Source of the DNA: Brevibacillus gelatini
GTDB taxonomy: Bacteria > Bacillota > Bacilli > Brevibacillales > Brevibacillaceae
NCBI RefSeq assembly: GCF_003710935.1
Contig: NZ_RHHS01000059.1
Location: forward strand, 1-63,762
Length of the DNA: 63,762 bases
Direction of reading: 5' to 3'
Each line of letters begins with the position of its first letter. Within the stretch, counting starts at the first letter, position 1. The notes beneath the pieces were generated by a model. That model ran no database searches. It was not told the DNA's origin and worked only from the letters and a program-made list of their open reading frames with translations. Positions 1-7,472 of the stretch are shown one piece after another. The translations under genes were made by a program, and so were the position numbers.

Positions 1-6
1 TTTCGC

Positions 7-24
7 TGTTCAGTTTTCAAGGAG
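7..24 (-). promoter_or_regulatory. boxA-like rRNA leader element
   Basis: On the minus strand this reads CTCCTTGAAAACTGAACA, preceded by TG, giving TGCTCCTTGA, close to the rRNA antitermination boxA consensus. It lies about 70 bases downstream of the promoter at 92-121 and points out of the window. In B. subtilis an rRNA operon follows pdaB in the same orientation. I infer that a 16S gene begins just outside the left edge; no rRNA sequence itself is visible. Confidence 0.55.
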
Positions 25-91
25 CATTTACTGATTGCTTGTCCGCTGAGTATTCATCGTTTTTCGTGATGGCGTCTCAAGGACAAGAACT

Positions 92-121
92 AATCTATCA
101 TGTCACCCGCATAAGAGTCAA
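92..121 (-). promoter_or_regulatory. sigma-A promoter, probably of an rRNA operon
   Basis: The minus strand has TTGACT (-35, 116-121), an 18-base spacer and TAGATT (-10, 92-97). No protein-coding start follows before the window edge, but a boxA-like motif does. It therefore probably drives an rRNA operon reading leftward out of the window. Confidence 0.55.
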
Positions 122-140
122 TAGTTTTTTTCAAAAAGTT

Positions 141-374
141 TTAGGTGAAGTGTTCCTCGCCCAGTTTTCTGCGTCTCACGTACTTGGAAAGCTCACTGGG
201 AGAGGCTATTCTGGCATACATGCGGAACATGATGGAGTAGCGTTCTTCCATAGCGCGCTTCACCAAAGAGTCGATTCGTTTATCGCTAAAGTCGAGCAAC
301 ATTTCTTCGAGTTCCCGTTTCAGTAAATACTCTAGTTCTTGCACTTCTTTGGCATTAAACAAAAACCCTAACAA
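141..374 (-). CDS. conserved hypothetical protein, 77 aa
   Basis: This small acidic and basic, probably helical protein has no signal peptide, membrane segment or cysteine. It begins MLGFLFNAKEVQELEY and ends in a basic stretch (YVRRRK). The start is TTG at 374, chosen because GGAGG lies 8 bases upstream on the minus strand; no in-frame ATG fits. It resembles short uncharacterised proteins I associate with this locus in Paenibacillaceae, but I cannot name a family. It follows the terminator of the SpoIIM-family gene and ends about 20 bases before the rRNA-type promoter. Function unknown. Confidence 0.65.
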   Translation of the reverse strand: MLGFLFNAKEVQELEYLLKRELEEMLLDFSDKRIDSLVKRAMEERYSIMFRMYARIASPSELSKYVRRRKLGEEHFT

Positions 375-442
375 CGATATCGCCTCCGCCTTACGAATCT
401 AACCTCTATCCTTTCCATCCAAATTCAACCCTATTCAAATTG

Positions 443-469
443 AAAAGCCTCCCGTTTAGGAAGGCTTTA
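443..469 (-). terminator. terminator after the SpoIIM-family gene
   Basis: The minus strand has a hairpin with arms AAAGCCTTCC and GGGAGGCTTT (one mismatch) and a short loop, followed by a weak T-rich tail. It starts about 20 bases past the stop of the gene ending at 489. Confidence 0.6.
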
Positions 470-488
470 ATTTGTTAGCAACTCTGAA

Positions 489-1142
489 TTATTTCAGCAA
501 GTTCATTTGCTGTAATTGTTCCCCGATCGTGGCTTTGAGAATAAATGGCGTAATCGAACTTTCTACGATCCCCGCAATCAGAAGCAATCCAATGACGAGC
601 ATCACCGCAGTTGGAAATTGCTTGAGAGTGTCGTACCAGTCATTTTTCACGCGCTCCTGATTGTGCGGCGCAAACAGCAACCCGACTGATCGCAGGCTGA
701 GTATCCCGAGCCGTATGCCAATTCCCGCGGCAAACAGGACCGCAGGCAATTCAAAAATCCCGTGTGGCAAAATGCCTGCGCTGAAAACCAGCCACGGACT
801 AATCCCAATCTCACTGGATTTTGCGAAGATGTACCCGAGCAGCAACCCGTTTGTCAGCATTCCAATTATGGGAAAGAATGCAAAAAACAATCCAAGGGCC
901 ATCATCATCAATGCGCTGAGCACGTTGTTGGAAAAAATCGCCCAAAACGTAGCGAACACGCCTCCCCCGCTCTCTTTGATCCGATCCGCAACTTCTTTCA
1001 GTTGCTCCATCATGCTCTTTACCACGGGATCCATGGCGGGGGCCTGCAAATAGCCAATTAGACCGCTCCCGAAAAAAATGAGACAAGCGGTCAGGAAAAA
1101 CCGTTTGTTATCCAACCACAGACGCTGCAGCCTTTTGTTCAT
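489..1142 (-). CDS. SpoIIM/DUF95-family integral membrane protein
   Basis: A 217-residue protein with about five hydrophobic membrane segments, including FFLTACLIFFGSGLIGYL near the N terminus and the pattern ILPHGIFELPA typical of the SpoIIM (stage II sporulation protein M) family. B. subtilis SpoIIM works with SpoIID and SpoIIP in peptidoglycan degradation during engulfment. This may instead be a paralogue in the broader DUF95 family, so I give no symbol. The start is ATG at 1142, with AAAGGAG 8 bases upstream; a longer frame to 1184 lacks a ribosome site. It is divergent from pdaB and shares the region 1143-1268 with it. The following hairpin at 443-469 ends the unit. Confidence 0.8.
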   Translation of the reverse strand: MNKRLQRLWLDNKRFFLTACLIFFGSGLIGYLQAPAMDPVVKSMMEQLKEVADRIKESGGGVFATFWAIFSNNVLSALMMMALGLFFAFFPIIGMLTNGLLLGYIFAKSSEIGISPWLVFSAGILPHGIFELPAVLFAAGIGIRLGILSLRSVGLLFAPHNQERVKNDWYDTLKQFPTAVMLVIGLLLIAGIVESSITPFILKATIGEQLQQMNLLK

Positions 1143-1182
1143 GAGCAACGCTCCTTTACTGCCTCTTACATTCACTATATGC

Positions 1183-1212
1183 ATTGTACCTCAACAATAG
1201 CCAACTGGCCAA
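1183..1212 (-). promoter_or_regulatory. sigma-A-like promoter for the SpoIIM-family gene
   Basis: The minus strand has TTGGCC (1207-1212), 18 bases and TACAAT (1183-1188), about 35 bases before the ribosome site of the gene starting at 1142. It nearly abuts the candidate pdaB promoter on the other strand. Confidence 0.45.
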
Positions 1213-1213
1213 A

Positions 1214-1241
1214 GAATATCCTTGTCTTCCCTGCATAAACT
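1214..1241 (+). promoter_or_regulatory. candidate sigma-E promoter of pdaB
   Basis: GAATAT (1214-1219), a 14-base gap and CATAAACT (1234-1241) resemble the sigma-E pattern (ATATT, then CATACA-T). B. subtilis pdaB is known to be under sigma-E. The match is partial and the call rests partly on that knowledge. Confidence 0.4.
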
Positions 1242-1268
1242 GTTATCGGACAAAGGAGGTGCTTATCC

Positions 1269-2039
1269 ATGAGATTCATTTATGTCGTGAGTACCAATCG
1301 TTTGAAGCAAATCCTCATTATCGCAGCAGCTATTCTGTTGACCGCAGTGATTGGCTATGCGGAACGCGATACGATCTCGGCTTTTTCCAGCAGCGGCAAC
1401 AAGCAGGGGCCCCAGGCAATCTACAAGGTAGATACCAAGGAGAAGAAAATTGCTCTCACCTTTGACATCAGTTGGGGAGAAAACCGCGCACTCCCTATTC
1501 TCGATGTATTGAAAGAAAAAAATGTAAACAAGGCAACCTTCTTCCTGTCCTCTCCCTGGAGTCAGCGCCATCCGGAAATTGTGAAAAGAATCAAGGAGGC
1601 CGGACTGGAAATCGGTTCGCATGGCCATAAGCACGACAACTACAGCAAATACACGGATGAGGAAATTCGCAGCCAGATCGCCAAGGCTGACTCCATCCTG
1701 ACAGAGATGACTGGAAAAAAACCGACCCTGATTCGCATGCCGAATGGCGATTTTGACAAACGCGTACTGGAAATTGCCAACCGGATGGGGTATACGGTTG
1801 TCCAGTGGGATACGGACTCCAAGGACTGGATCGAGCCGAAAAAAGATGTCATCATCCAAAACGTTCTGTCCAAAGCCCATCCTGGCGACATCATCCTGAT
1901 GCATGCGAGTGATTCCGCCAAGGAGACTCATCTAGCCCTTCCCGTTATTATCGATCAGCTGCGCAAGCAAGGATACGAGTTCGTCACGGTATCCGAACTG
2001 ATCGCCGGCACCAGCATCCAGAGCAAGGAAGTGAATTAA
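1269..2039 (+). CDS. pdaB: polysaccharide deacetylase PdaB, sporulation
   Basis: A 256-residue NodB-family polysaccharide deacetylase. An N-terminal signal anchor (residues about 13-30) is followed by the deacetylase fold: ALTFDISWGE near residue 62, the metal-ligand motif SHGHKHDNY near 118, and the C-terminal DIILMH segment near 205. The TFDI-W form, in place of canonical TFDD, is typical of the PdaB subfamily. In B. subtilis PdaB (YbaN) is needed to maintain spores after the late stages of sporulation, probably acting on cortex or germ-cell-wall glycan. ATG at 1269 follows AAAGGAGGT. It ends in a terminator shared with the convergent kbaA. Confidence 0.93.
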   Translation: MRFIYVVSTNRLKQILIIAAAILLTAVIGYAERDTISAFSSSGNKQGPQAIYKVDTKEKKIALTFDISWGENRALPILDVLKEKNVNKATFFLSSPWSQRHPEIVKRIKEAGLEIGSHGHKHDNYSKYTDEEIRSQIAKADSILTEMTGKKPTLIRMPNGDFDKRVLEIANRMGYTVVQWDTDSKDWIEPKKDVIIQNVLSKAHPGDIILMHASDSAKETHLALPVIIDQLRKQGYEFVTVSELIAGTSIQSKEVN

Positions 2040-2050
2040 ACGTACACAAA

Positions 2051-2078
2051 AAAGCTGACCGCGATAAAGGTCAGCTTT
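2051..2078. terminator. bidirectional terminator, pdaB/kbaA
   Basis: A perfect 10-base inverted repeat (AAAGCTGACC and GGTCAGCTTT) has T-rich tails on both strands and sits between convergent genes. The kbaA stop codon (2071-2073) lies inside the hairpin arm. Confidence 0.85.
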
Positions 2079-2658
2079 CTCTTTTTACCAGACGATGCAA
2101 ATGCATCACTTGCCATACGTTGCAAAACAGTAAGGGTACAAGCATGGACAATGTCGCATGCACGCTGTCTTCCTTCAGGGCCGGAATCCATTCCAGAGCC
2201 GTGATGACAAACATGAAAAACATCGTGGGAATCCACGCCGTTCTGTTCGTCAGCCTTACTTTTCCGTAAGCAGTAACCAGAGCGACAATCAAAAGCAAAA
2301 TCGGCTCAATAAAGTATGGTCCGACTCCTTTTCCTTCGCCCAGCGACGTGTAGCGGAGGTAAATCATGTCAAAAAAGACAAAGAGTATGAAAAAAACTTG
2401 AACGCTCTGCCACAAAGAAGGCGTCTTGAAAATCGTTTTGGCAAAATAATTGATTGTCATATACGCAAAAAAACCCATCTGGGCCACAATGCTAATGGTC
2501 ATCCCATACAAAAGATACATCAGTGTGCCGACAAAAAAGTTGCCCGCGCTGCCTTCCGAAAGCTTGTCCAAATCAAAAATAAAGGCGACCAGAACCCCTC
2601 CCAGTCCCCCCAAGAGCAACGTGGTGACAAAAAGCCAACCATACTTTCTTAAGCTCAC
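2071..2658 (-). CDS. kbaA: KinB-signalling pathway activation protein KbaA
   Basis: A 195-residue multipass membrane protein with about six hydrophobic segments; it ends VMHLHRLVKRES. KbaA in B. subtilis is needed for activity of the sporulation kinase KinB in the phosphorelay to Spo0A. The assignment rests on length, topology, sequence impression and position between gerD and pdaB, exactly as in B. subtilis. The start is probably GTG at 2658, because GGAGG lies 9 bases upstream; the longer frame to 2679 would place GGAGG inside the gene. It is divergent from gerD. Confidence 0.85.
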   Translation of the reverse strand: MSLRKYGWLFVTTLLLGGLGGVLVAFIFDLDKLSEGSAGNFFVGTLMYLLYGMTISIVAQMGFFAYMTINYFAKTIFKTPSLWQSVQVFFILFVFFDMIYLRYTSLGEGKGVGPYFIEPILLLIVALVTAYGKVRLTNRTAWIPTMFFMFVITALEWIPALKEDSVHATLSMLVPLLFCNVWQVMHLHRLVKRES

Positions 2659-2783
2659 CAAACATTCCCTCCATTCCACATCGAATATGATTGTACCAAT
2701 GGATACAAGAAAATACTAGCGTAAGAACAAAACAAAATGCGCACGTTACTCTTAGGCAGAGTAAAGAAGGAGGTGTCCACCCC

Positions 2784-3404
2784 ATGAGAAAAAAGGCATT
2801 GTCTTTTTGGCTCTCCGCAATTGTCTGTCTGGTCCTATCCAGTTGCTCAAGCGGCGGGCAAGCACAAAGTTCGTCTCAGCCTGATTATAAGAGTGTCAAA
2901 GACATGGTGCTGGACATATTGCAGACTGACGAAGCGAAGCAATCCGTTAGCAAAATGATGAAAGATGAAAAGTTCAAGCAAAACCTGATGATTGACGAGT
3001 CCACTGTTCGCACCACTTTAATACAAAGCATGACGAATCCGAACAGCCCCCACATCAAAGAGGCCTTCAAAGATCCGAAATTCGCCAGCACATTGGCCAA
3101 ATCGATGAAGAACGAGCAAAAAACGCTGATGAAGGATCTGATGAAAGACCCTGAGTACCAAAAACAGCTCATCAGCCTGATGAAGGACCCCGAGTTTGAA
3201 AAAAATCTCATGGATTTGATGAAAAGCGCTGCTTACCGCCAGCAAACCATGCAAATCATGAAGGAGTCCTTGCAAAGCCCTTTGTTCCAAGAAGAACTGA
3301 TGAAAATCATGACAAAGGTCTCCGAAGACCTGACAAAGCCAAAAGAACTCAAGTCGAAGAAAAAAGGCAAGGGCGAAGACTCCGGTGGCGACTCCTCTTC
3401 CTAA
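2784..3404 (+). CDS. gerD: spore germination lipoprotein GerD
   Basis: A 206-residue lipoprotein. The signal peptide (residues 1-17) ends in the lipobox LSSC, so Cys18 should be lipidated. The body is helical with four to five imperfect repeats rich in LMKDPxxxxxL (about residues 100-175), and the tail is Lys/Ser/Gly rich and probably disordered. In B. subtilis GerD clusters germinant receptors into the inner-membrane germinosome. ATG at 2784 follows AAGGAGGTG. The neighbours salA, cwlD and kbaA match B. subtilis. Confidence 0.92.
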   Translation: MRKKALSFWLSAIVCLVLSSCSSGGQAQSSSQPDYKSVKDMVLDILQTDEAKQSVSKMMKDEKFKQNLMIDESTVRTTLIQSMTNPNSPHIKEAFKDPKFASTLAKSMKNEQKTLMKDLMKDPEYQKQLISLMKDPEFEKNLMDLMKSAAYRQQTMQIMKESLQSPLFQEELMKIMTKVSEDLTKPKELKSKKKGKGEDSGGDSSS

Positions 3405-3455
3405 GAAAGCCTCTGACGAAGCCGTTCAAGGATGAGCGACCGCGTTTTAGCGTAA

Positions 3456-3493
3456 GAAAAAAGGTGAGCTCTCATCCAGAGCCCACCTTTTTG
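3456..3493. terminator. bidirectional terminator, gerD/salA
   Basis: A hairpin with arms AAAAAGGTGAGCTC and GAGCCCACCTTTTT (one internal mismatch) has A/T tracts on both sides, between the convergent gerD and salA. Confidence 0.85.
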
Positions 3494-3506
3494 GTATCTT
3501 TTGCGC

Positions 3507-4610
3507 TTACTTCTGCTCACATTTTTCAATGACGCGTTTCGCCATGTCACGGTACAACTGTCCGATTTCGGAGCTTTCCCGGTAAACAGAAGGAGAATAA
3601 TCCGGCTCAGATGGATGGTTGTCCGGCTGTCCCAACGGAATTTGCGCCAAAAGTTCGGTAGCCAGCGTCTCTGCCAGTTTTCCACCGCCTCCGCGGCCGA
3701 AGACGTACTCTTTGGAGCCGTCCTTCGCTTCGTACCAGGCCATGTTTTCCACGACACCGAGAATTTCGTGTCCCGTCCGCTTTGCCATCGCCCCGGCACG
3801 TGCCGCGACAAAAGCTGCCGTAGGATGCGGCGTTGTCACGACAATCTCCTTGCTTTGCGGAATCATCGTATGCACGTCCAAAGCCATGTCGCCCGTTCCT
3901 GGCGGCAGGTCCAGCAGCAAGTAGTCCAGCTCTTCGCCCCAATGCACTTCCGTAAAGAAATTGCGCAGCATTTTTCCGAGCATCGGACCGCGCCAGATAA
4001 TCGGGGAGTTGTCCTCGACGAAAAAGCCCATGGACATGACCTTTACGTTTTGCTTTTCTACAGGGAGAATCGTTTCGCCAATGACAGTCGGGCGCTGGTC
4101 GATGTTCATCATGTCCGGCACGCTGAAGCCATAAATGTCGGCGTCGATAATGCCGACCTTTTTCCCCAGGCGAGCCATGGCTACGGCCAGATTGACAGTG
4201 ACCGTTGACTTCCCTACGCCGCCTTTACCGGATGTAATGGCGATAAAGGTTGTCTTCGAATCCTTGGCCAGAATCGGATTGAGCAAAGGAGCTTGTCCCG
4301 GCGTCATATTATGTGTTTGTCCGCCCTGGGTATTGCGCAGCTGAGCGCTGAGGGCTGCTCGCTCCTCATCGGTCATCGAGCCGAAATGCACGCGCACTTC
4401 CTCCGCTCCAAGCGCTTTCACAGCCCCTATGACGTCGTCTTCGATCTTGGCCTTTAGAGGACAGCCGGAGATCGTCAAAACGACTGTCAGGCTCACTGTA
4501 GCGCCTTCAACACGGATGTCCCGGATCATGTTCAGCTCGACCAGACTGCGATTGATTTCAGGATCCTTCACATCACGCAGCGCTTCCAGAATTTGTTCTC
4601 TGGTCAACAT
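3507..4610 (-). CDS. salA: Mrp/NBP35-family P-loop ATPase SalA (ApbC-like)
   Basis: A 367-residue cytoplasmic ATPase. Residues 1-100 form a MIP18/DUF59 domain (VKDPEINRSLVEL). The Mrp ATPase domain follows, with the deviant Walker A GKGGVGKST at 128-136 and the family motif LDLPPGTGD near 232. The family includes Fe-S cluster carriers; B. subtilis SalA regulates expression of ScoC and so of exoproteases. No CxxC pair is evident in the C-terminal part, so Fe-S binding is uncertain. ATG at 4610 follows AGGTGA. It has its own promoter near 4690 and a shared terminator with gerD. Confidence 0.9.
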   Translation of the reverse strand: MLTREQILEALRDVKDPEINRSLVELNMIRDIRVEGATVSLTVVLTISGCPLKAKIEDDVIGAVKALGAEEVRVHFGSMTDEERAALSAQLRNTQGGQTHNMTPGQAPLLNPILAKDSKTTFIAITSGKGGVGKSTVTVNLAVAMARLGKKVGIIDADIYGFSVPDMMNIDQRPTVIGETILPVEKQNVKVMSMGFFVEDNSPIIWRGPMLGKMLRNFFTEVHWGEELDYLLLDLPPGTGDMALDVHTMIPQSKEIVVTTPHPTAAFVAARAGAMAKRTGHEILGVVENMAWYEAKDGSKEYVFGRGGGGKLAETLATELLAQIPLGQPDNHPSEPDYSPSVYRESSEIGQLYRDMAKRVIEKCEQK

Positions 4611-4684
4611 GGTTGCTCACCTCATCTATATCGTCTTGGCCATCATTTTTCCATACCTTCTATCACTAGATGGTTTGCGCGTTC

Positions 4685-4693
4685 ATTATAGCA
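4685..4693 (-). promoter_or_regulatory. extended -10 promoter of salA
   Basis: The minus strand reads TGCTATAAT, a perfect -10 with an extended TG motif, about 70 bases before the salA start. No good -35 is visible. A GC-rich hairpin (GGACGGGCGG with its complement) lies just upstream at about 4701-4730 and may end the cwlD transcript, though it has no T tract. Confidence 0.55.
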
Positions 4694-4726
4694 CATTCGG
4701 ACGGGCGGGACACAGCCGCCGCCCGT

Positions 4727-5443
4727 TCAAGGTGTCATTGGCACTTTTTCACCGGAATACTGCCGCAAAATCCCCTGGTAGATCGCATTCGCCATCGCTT
4801 TTTGGTACTCCTGGCTTTGCAGCCGTTTCGCTTCTTCGGTGTTGCTGACAAACCCAACCTCGACCAAAACAGCCGGGCAGTTGACTTCCCGTATCAAAAA
4901 TACGTTGTTCGTCTTGCTCGGCACACGATCGGTATTGCCCAGCACCCGCTTGATCTCATCCTGGATGAGATAGGATACCTCCGCGCTTTTTTTAAACGTA
5001 GGCGAGTAAAACGTTTGCGCACCCGACCATTTGGGTGAAGGGATGGAATTGACGTGAATGCTGACCAGCAAATCGGGAGAGCTGTCATTCACCAGTTTCA
5101 CCCGGTTGCGAATGTCTTCTGCTTTTCTTCTTTTGGCCAGGTCAGCCTCCGGCGATGCCAAATCCTTGTCTTCCTCCCGCGTCATGATGACAAACGCGCC
5201 TGACTGCTGGAGAAAATCCCGCAAGTACATACTGATTGCCAGCGTCACCTCCTTTTCCACCACATCGCCTGTGCTGGATATAGCACCACCGTCTTTGCCC
5301 CCGTGTCCCGGGTCGATGGCAATGACGGTTCCTGTCAGCGGCAGCGACCATGCCATCCACGACGAACGATCCGGTGATTCGTAGGTGAACAGCACCACCA
5401 GTAAAGCAAAAGCCAGTATCCAGCCTACCCCTTTTCGTATCAC
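4727..5443 (-). CDS. cwlD: germination N-acetylmuramoyl-L-alanine amidase CwlD
   Basis: A protein of about 238 residues with an N-terminal membrane anchor (WILAFALLVVLFTY) and an Amidase_3 domain. Zinc-ligand and catalytic motifs are visible: IAIDPGHGGKDGG, SIHVNS and VEVGFVSN. CwlD, with PdaA, makes muramic-delta-lactam in spore cortex, the mark read by germination-specific lytic enzymes. I chose GTG at 5443 because AAAAGGGG lies about 10 bases upstream and the product then aligns with the start of B. subtilis CwlD; ATG codons at 5482 and 5479 lack a good ribosome site. It lies between rpsI and salA. Confidence 0.92.
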   Translation of the reverse strand: MIRKGVGWILAFALLVVLFTYESPDRSSWMAWSLPLTGTVIAIDPGHGGKDGGAISSTGDVVEKEVTLAISMYLRDFLQQSGAFVIMTREEDKDLASPEADLAKRRKAEDIRNRVKLVNDSSPDLLVSIHVNSIPSPKWSGAQTFYSPTFKKSAEVSYLIQDEIKRVLGNTDRVPSKTNNVFLIREVNCPAVLVEVGFVSNTEEAKRLQSQEYQKAMANAIYQGILRQYSGEKVPMTP

Positions 5444-5581
5444 GGCGTATCGTCCCCTTTTGTCCCATTCTCGTTCCATCATATGGACAAACAGAAACAA
5501 TTATTCCACGCATGGGCTGTGAGGGGGGCTTGCGGTTTGGAAAGGCAGCGGAGCGGGGCTTTTGACAGCGATATATAGCAT

Positions 5582-5616
5582 AAAAAAAGACCCCCGAACC
5601 AAAAAAGTTCGAGAGC
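5582..5616 (-). terminator. terminator of rplM-rpsI
   Basis: Minus-strand hairpin pairing CTCTCGAAC with GTTCGGGGG around a T-rich loop, followed by a run of seven T. It begins about 18 bases past the rpsI stop. Confidence 0.85.
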
Positions 5617-5633
5617 CTTGCCAAACGGAAAAA

Positions 5634-6026
5634 TTAGCGTTTGGAGAATTGAGGCGCGCGACGAGCTGCTTTCAAGCCGTATTTTTTACGTTCTTTCATG
5701 CGAGGGTCGCGAGTCAGGAAGCCAGCGCGTTTCAGAGCGCCGCGCAGTTCTGGGTCTGCTTTCAGCAGAGCGCGAGCAACGCCGTGACGGATTGCACCAG
5801 CTTGACCAGTGGTTCCGCCACCGTTTACGTTAACCAGTACATCGTAACGACCGAGGGTTTCAGTCAGAACGAGTGGTTGTTTTACGATCAATTTCAGTGT
5901 TTCCAAACCAAAGTAATTATCCATATCACGTTTGTTGATAACGATGCGACCTTCACCTGGAACCAGGCGAACACGTGCTACGGAGTGCTTACGACGACCT
6001 GTACCGTAGTATTGTACTTGTGCCAC
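5634..6026 (-). CDS. rpsI: ribosomal protein uS9
   Basis: A 130-residue 30S protein with the universal basic C-terminal tail ending QFSKR, which reaches the P-site t[19 protein letters not shown] is the family N-terminal signature. It is the last gene of the rplM-rpsI pair, 20 bases after rplM, and is followed by a strong terminator. Length and sequence are normal for Bacilli. Confidence 0.98.
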   Translation of the reverse strand: MAQVQYYGTGRRKHSVARVRLVPGEGRIVINKRDMDNYFGLETLKLIVKQPLVLTETLGRYDVLVNVNGGGTTGQAGAIRHGVARALLKADPELRGALKRAGFLTRDPRMKERKKYGLKAARRAPQFSKR

Positions 6027-6046
6027 GTATATTTCCTCCCTTTACC

Positions 6047-6484
6047 TTAACCGCGAATTTGCCAAACTTCTGGTTTTTGTGCTGCATGAGGATGCTCAGC
6101 GCCAGCGTATACTTTCAGCTTCGTGAACATTTGACGTCCCAAGCTGTTTTTAGGCAGCATGCCTTTTACAGCCAGTTCGAACATACGAGCTGGTTTTTTG
6201 TTCAGCATGTCGCCAGCTGTAGTCTTTTTCAGACCTCCTGGATACAGGGAGTGAGAGTAGTAAATTTTGTCTTGCAGCTTGTTACCAGACAATTTCACTT
6301 TGTCAGCGTTGATTACGATTACGAAATCGCCAGTGTCAACGTGTGGAGTGAATTCAGGTTTCAGTTTGCCACGCAGGATAGAAGCTACTTCGCTTGCCAG
6401 ACGGCCCAGCGTTTGGCCTTCTGCGTCAACGATGTACCATTTGCGCTCAACTTCGAGCGGTTTCGCCATATATGTGGTACGCAT
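6047..6484 (-). CDS. rplM: ribosomal protein uL13
   Basis: A 145-residue 50S protein, an early assembly factor that binds 23S rRNA. It starts [21 protein letters not shown] and carries the family segments [21 protein letters not shown] and [15 protein letters not shown] at 6484 follows GGAGGGAC. A long untranslated leader with a promoter at 6672-6700 precedes it, and it is cotranscribed with rpsI. Confidence 0.98.
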   Translation of the reverse strand: MRTTYMAKPLEVERKWYIVDAEGQTLGRLASEVASILRGKLKPEFTPHVDTGDFVIVINADKVKLSGNKLQDKIYYSHSLYPGGLKKTTAGDMLNKKPARMFELAVKGMLPKNSLGRQMFTKLKVYAGAEHPHAAQKPEVWQIRG

Positions 6485-6665
6485 TTTTGTCCCTCCTAAG
6501 TATCTTACCTTTACATGTCCATCTACTTATAACCAAAACAATCGAAACTTGCAATGGAAGAAAATTGCTGCTAACGGGTGAGCAACTCTTCCAGGTGTTT
6601 CATTTATCACGAACTTGTCTTTCAATCCCGGGGCTAGAGTGGGGCTAGGCGGGGTTAAAATACCA
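6485..6665 (-). promoter_or_regulatory. untranslated leader of rplM (L13 leader candidate)
   Basis: About 180 bases separate the promoter from the rplM start. Bacilli carry an L13 leader RNA here that is thought to mediate feedback. I see GC-rich runs (AACCCCGCCTAGCCCC) and a possible pairing of GAAGAGTTGC with GCAATTTTCTTC at about 6551-6594, but cannot verify the motif by eye. Confidence 0.4.
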
Positions 6666-6671
6666 AGGAAT

Positions 6672-6700
6672 ATCGTACTACATCACAGACTCGTAGTCAA
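6672..6700 (-). promoter_or_regulatory. promoter of rplM-rpsI
   Basis: Minus strand: TTGACT (6695-6700), 17 bases, TACGAT (6672-6677). It lies between the truA stop and rplM, showing that the L13-S9 pair can be expressed separately from truA. Confidence 0.75.
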
Positions 6701-6737
6701 GGGCCTTCCCTCGGTCTAATAGTTGGAAATCTGTCTG

Positions 6738-7472
6738 TTAATAGACGACCTCCCACATCGTCAGACCTTTGGCTGGCGCTGTCTTTCCTGCCATCTCCCG
6801 ATCCCGTGCCGCAAGAATCTTTTTCAGCTCATCGGGATGGCGTTTGCCCTGCCCGACCTCTACCAAGGTGCCCACTATGATGCGCACCATGTTGTACAAA
6901 AAGCCGTTGCCGCGGCACGTTACCCATACTTCGCCGCCGAAGCGCTCCACAGTCAGGCTGTACACCGTTCGCACCTTGTCCTCGACAAATGTCTTCGCCG
7001 AGCAAAACGACGTAAAATCATGCTCTCCCACCAAATGACGTGCGGCCTGCTGCATCGCCTCCACGTCCAGCGGAAAGCGGATGTGGTCGGCATAGCGGTG
7101 ACGAAATACATCTGCCACTGGGTTGTTGTCAATGCAATACCGATACTCCTTCACCCGTACGTCAAAACGGGCGTGAAAAGTCTCCGGCACCTCTTCTACC
7201 GACCGGATCACAATTGAGTCAGGCAGTTGATTATTGAGTACAAACCGCCACTTGTCCAACGGAATGTGACTGTTCGTATCAAAATGAATCACCTGTCCGC
7301 GCGCGTGCACCCCGGCATCGGTACGACCCGAACCATGGATTTGAATCTCTTCTCCCGTGATTCGTTTCAGAGCGGCTTCGATCTCCCCTTGCACCGTTAC
7401 CTGATCGGGCTGAACCTGAAAACCGCTGAAGTCTGTTCCATCGTATCCCAAAACACAGCGTAACCGCTTCAT
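6738..7472 (-). CDS. truA: tRNA pseudouridine(38-40) synthase TruA
   Basis: A 244-residue enzyme that isomerises uridines 38-40 of the tRNA anticodon stem. The catalytic Asp is in GSGRTDAGVHARGQ near residue 50. FCSAKTFVEDKVRTV and GNGFLYNMVRIIVGTLVEVG are family motifs. ATG at 7472 overlaps the ecfT stop as ATGA, indicating translational coupling; I chose it over the upstream in-frame start at 7484 because the product then begins MKRLRCVLGYDGTDF. Last gene of the ecf-truA unit. Confidence 0.96.
   Translation of the reverse strand: MKRLRCVLGYDGTDFSGFQVQPDQVTVQGEIEAALKRITGEEIQIHGSGRTDAGVHARGQVIHFDTNSHIPLDKWRFVLNNQLPDSIVIRSVEEVPETFHARFDVRVKEYRYCIDNNPVADVFRHRYADHIRFPLDVEAMQQAARHLVGEHDFTSFCSAKTFVEDKVRTVYSLTVERFGGEVWVTCRGNGFLYNMVRIIVGTLVEVGQGKRHPDELKKILAARDREMAGKTAPAKGLTMWEVVY

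Noticed and set aside
4701..4730. GC-rich hairpin between cwlD and salA as a terminator.
   Set aside because: The pairing is good but there is no T tract on the minus strand, so it is noted under the salA promoter instead.
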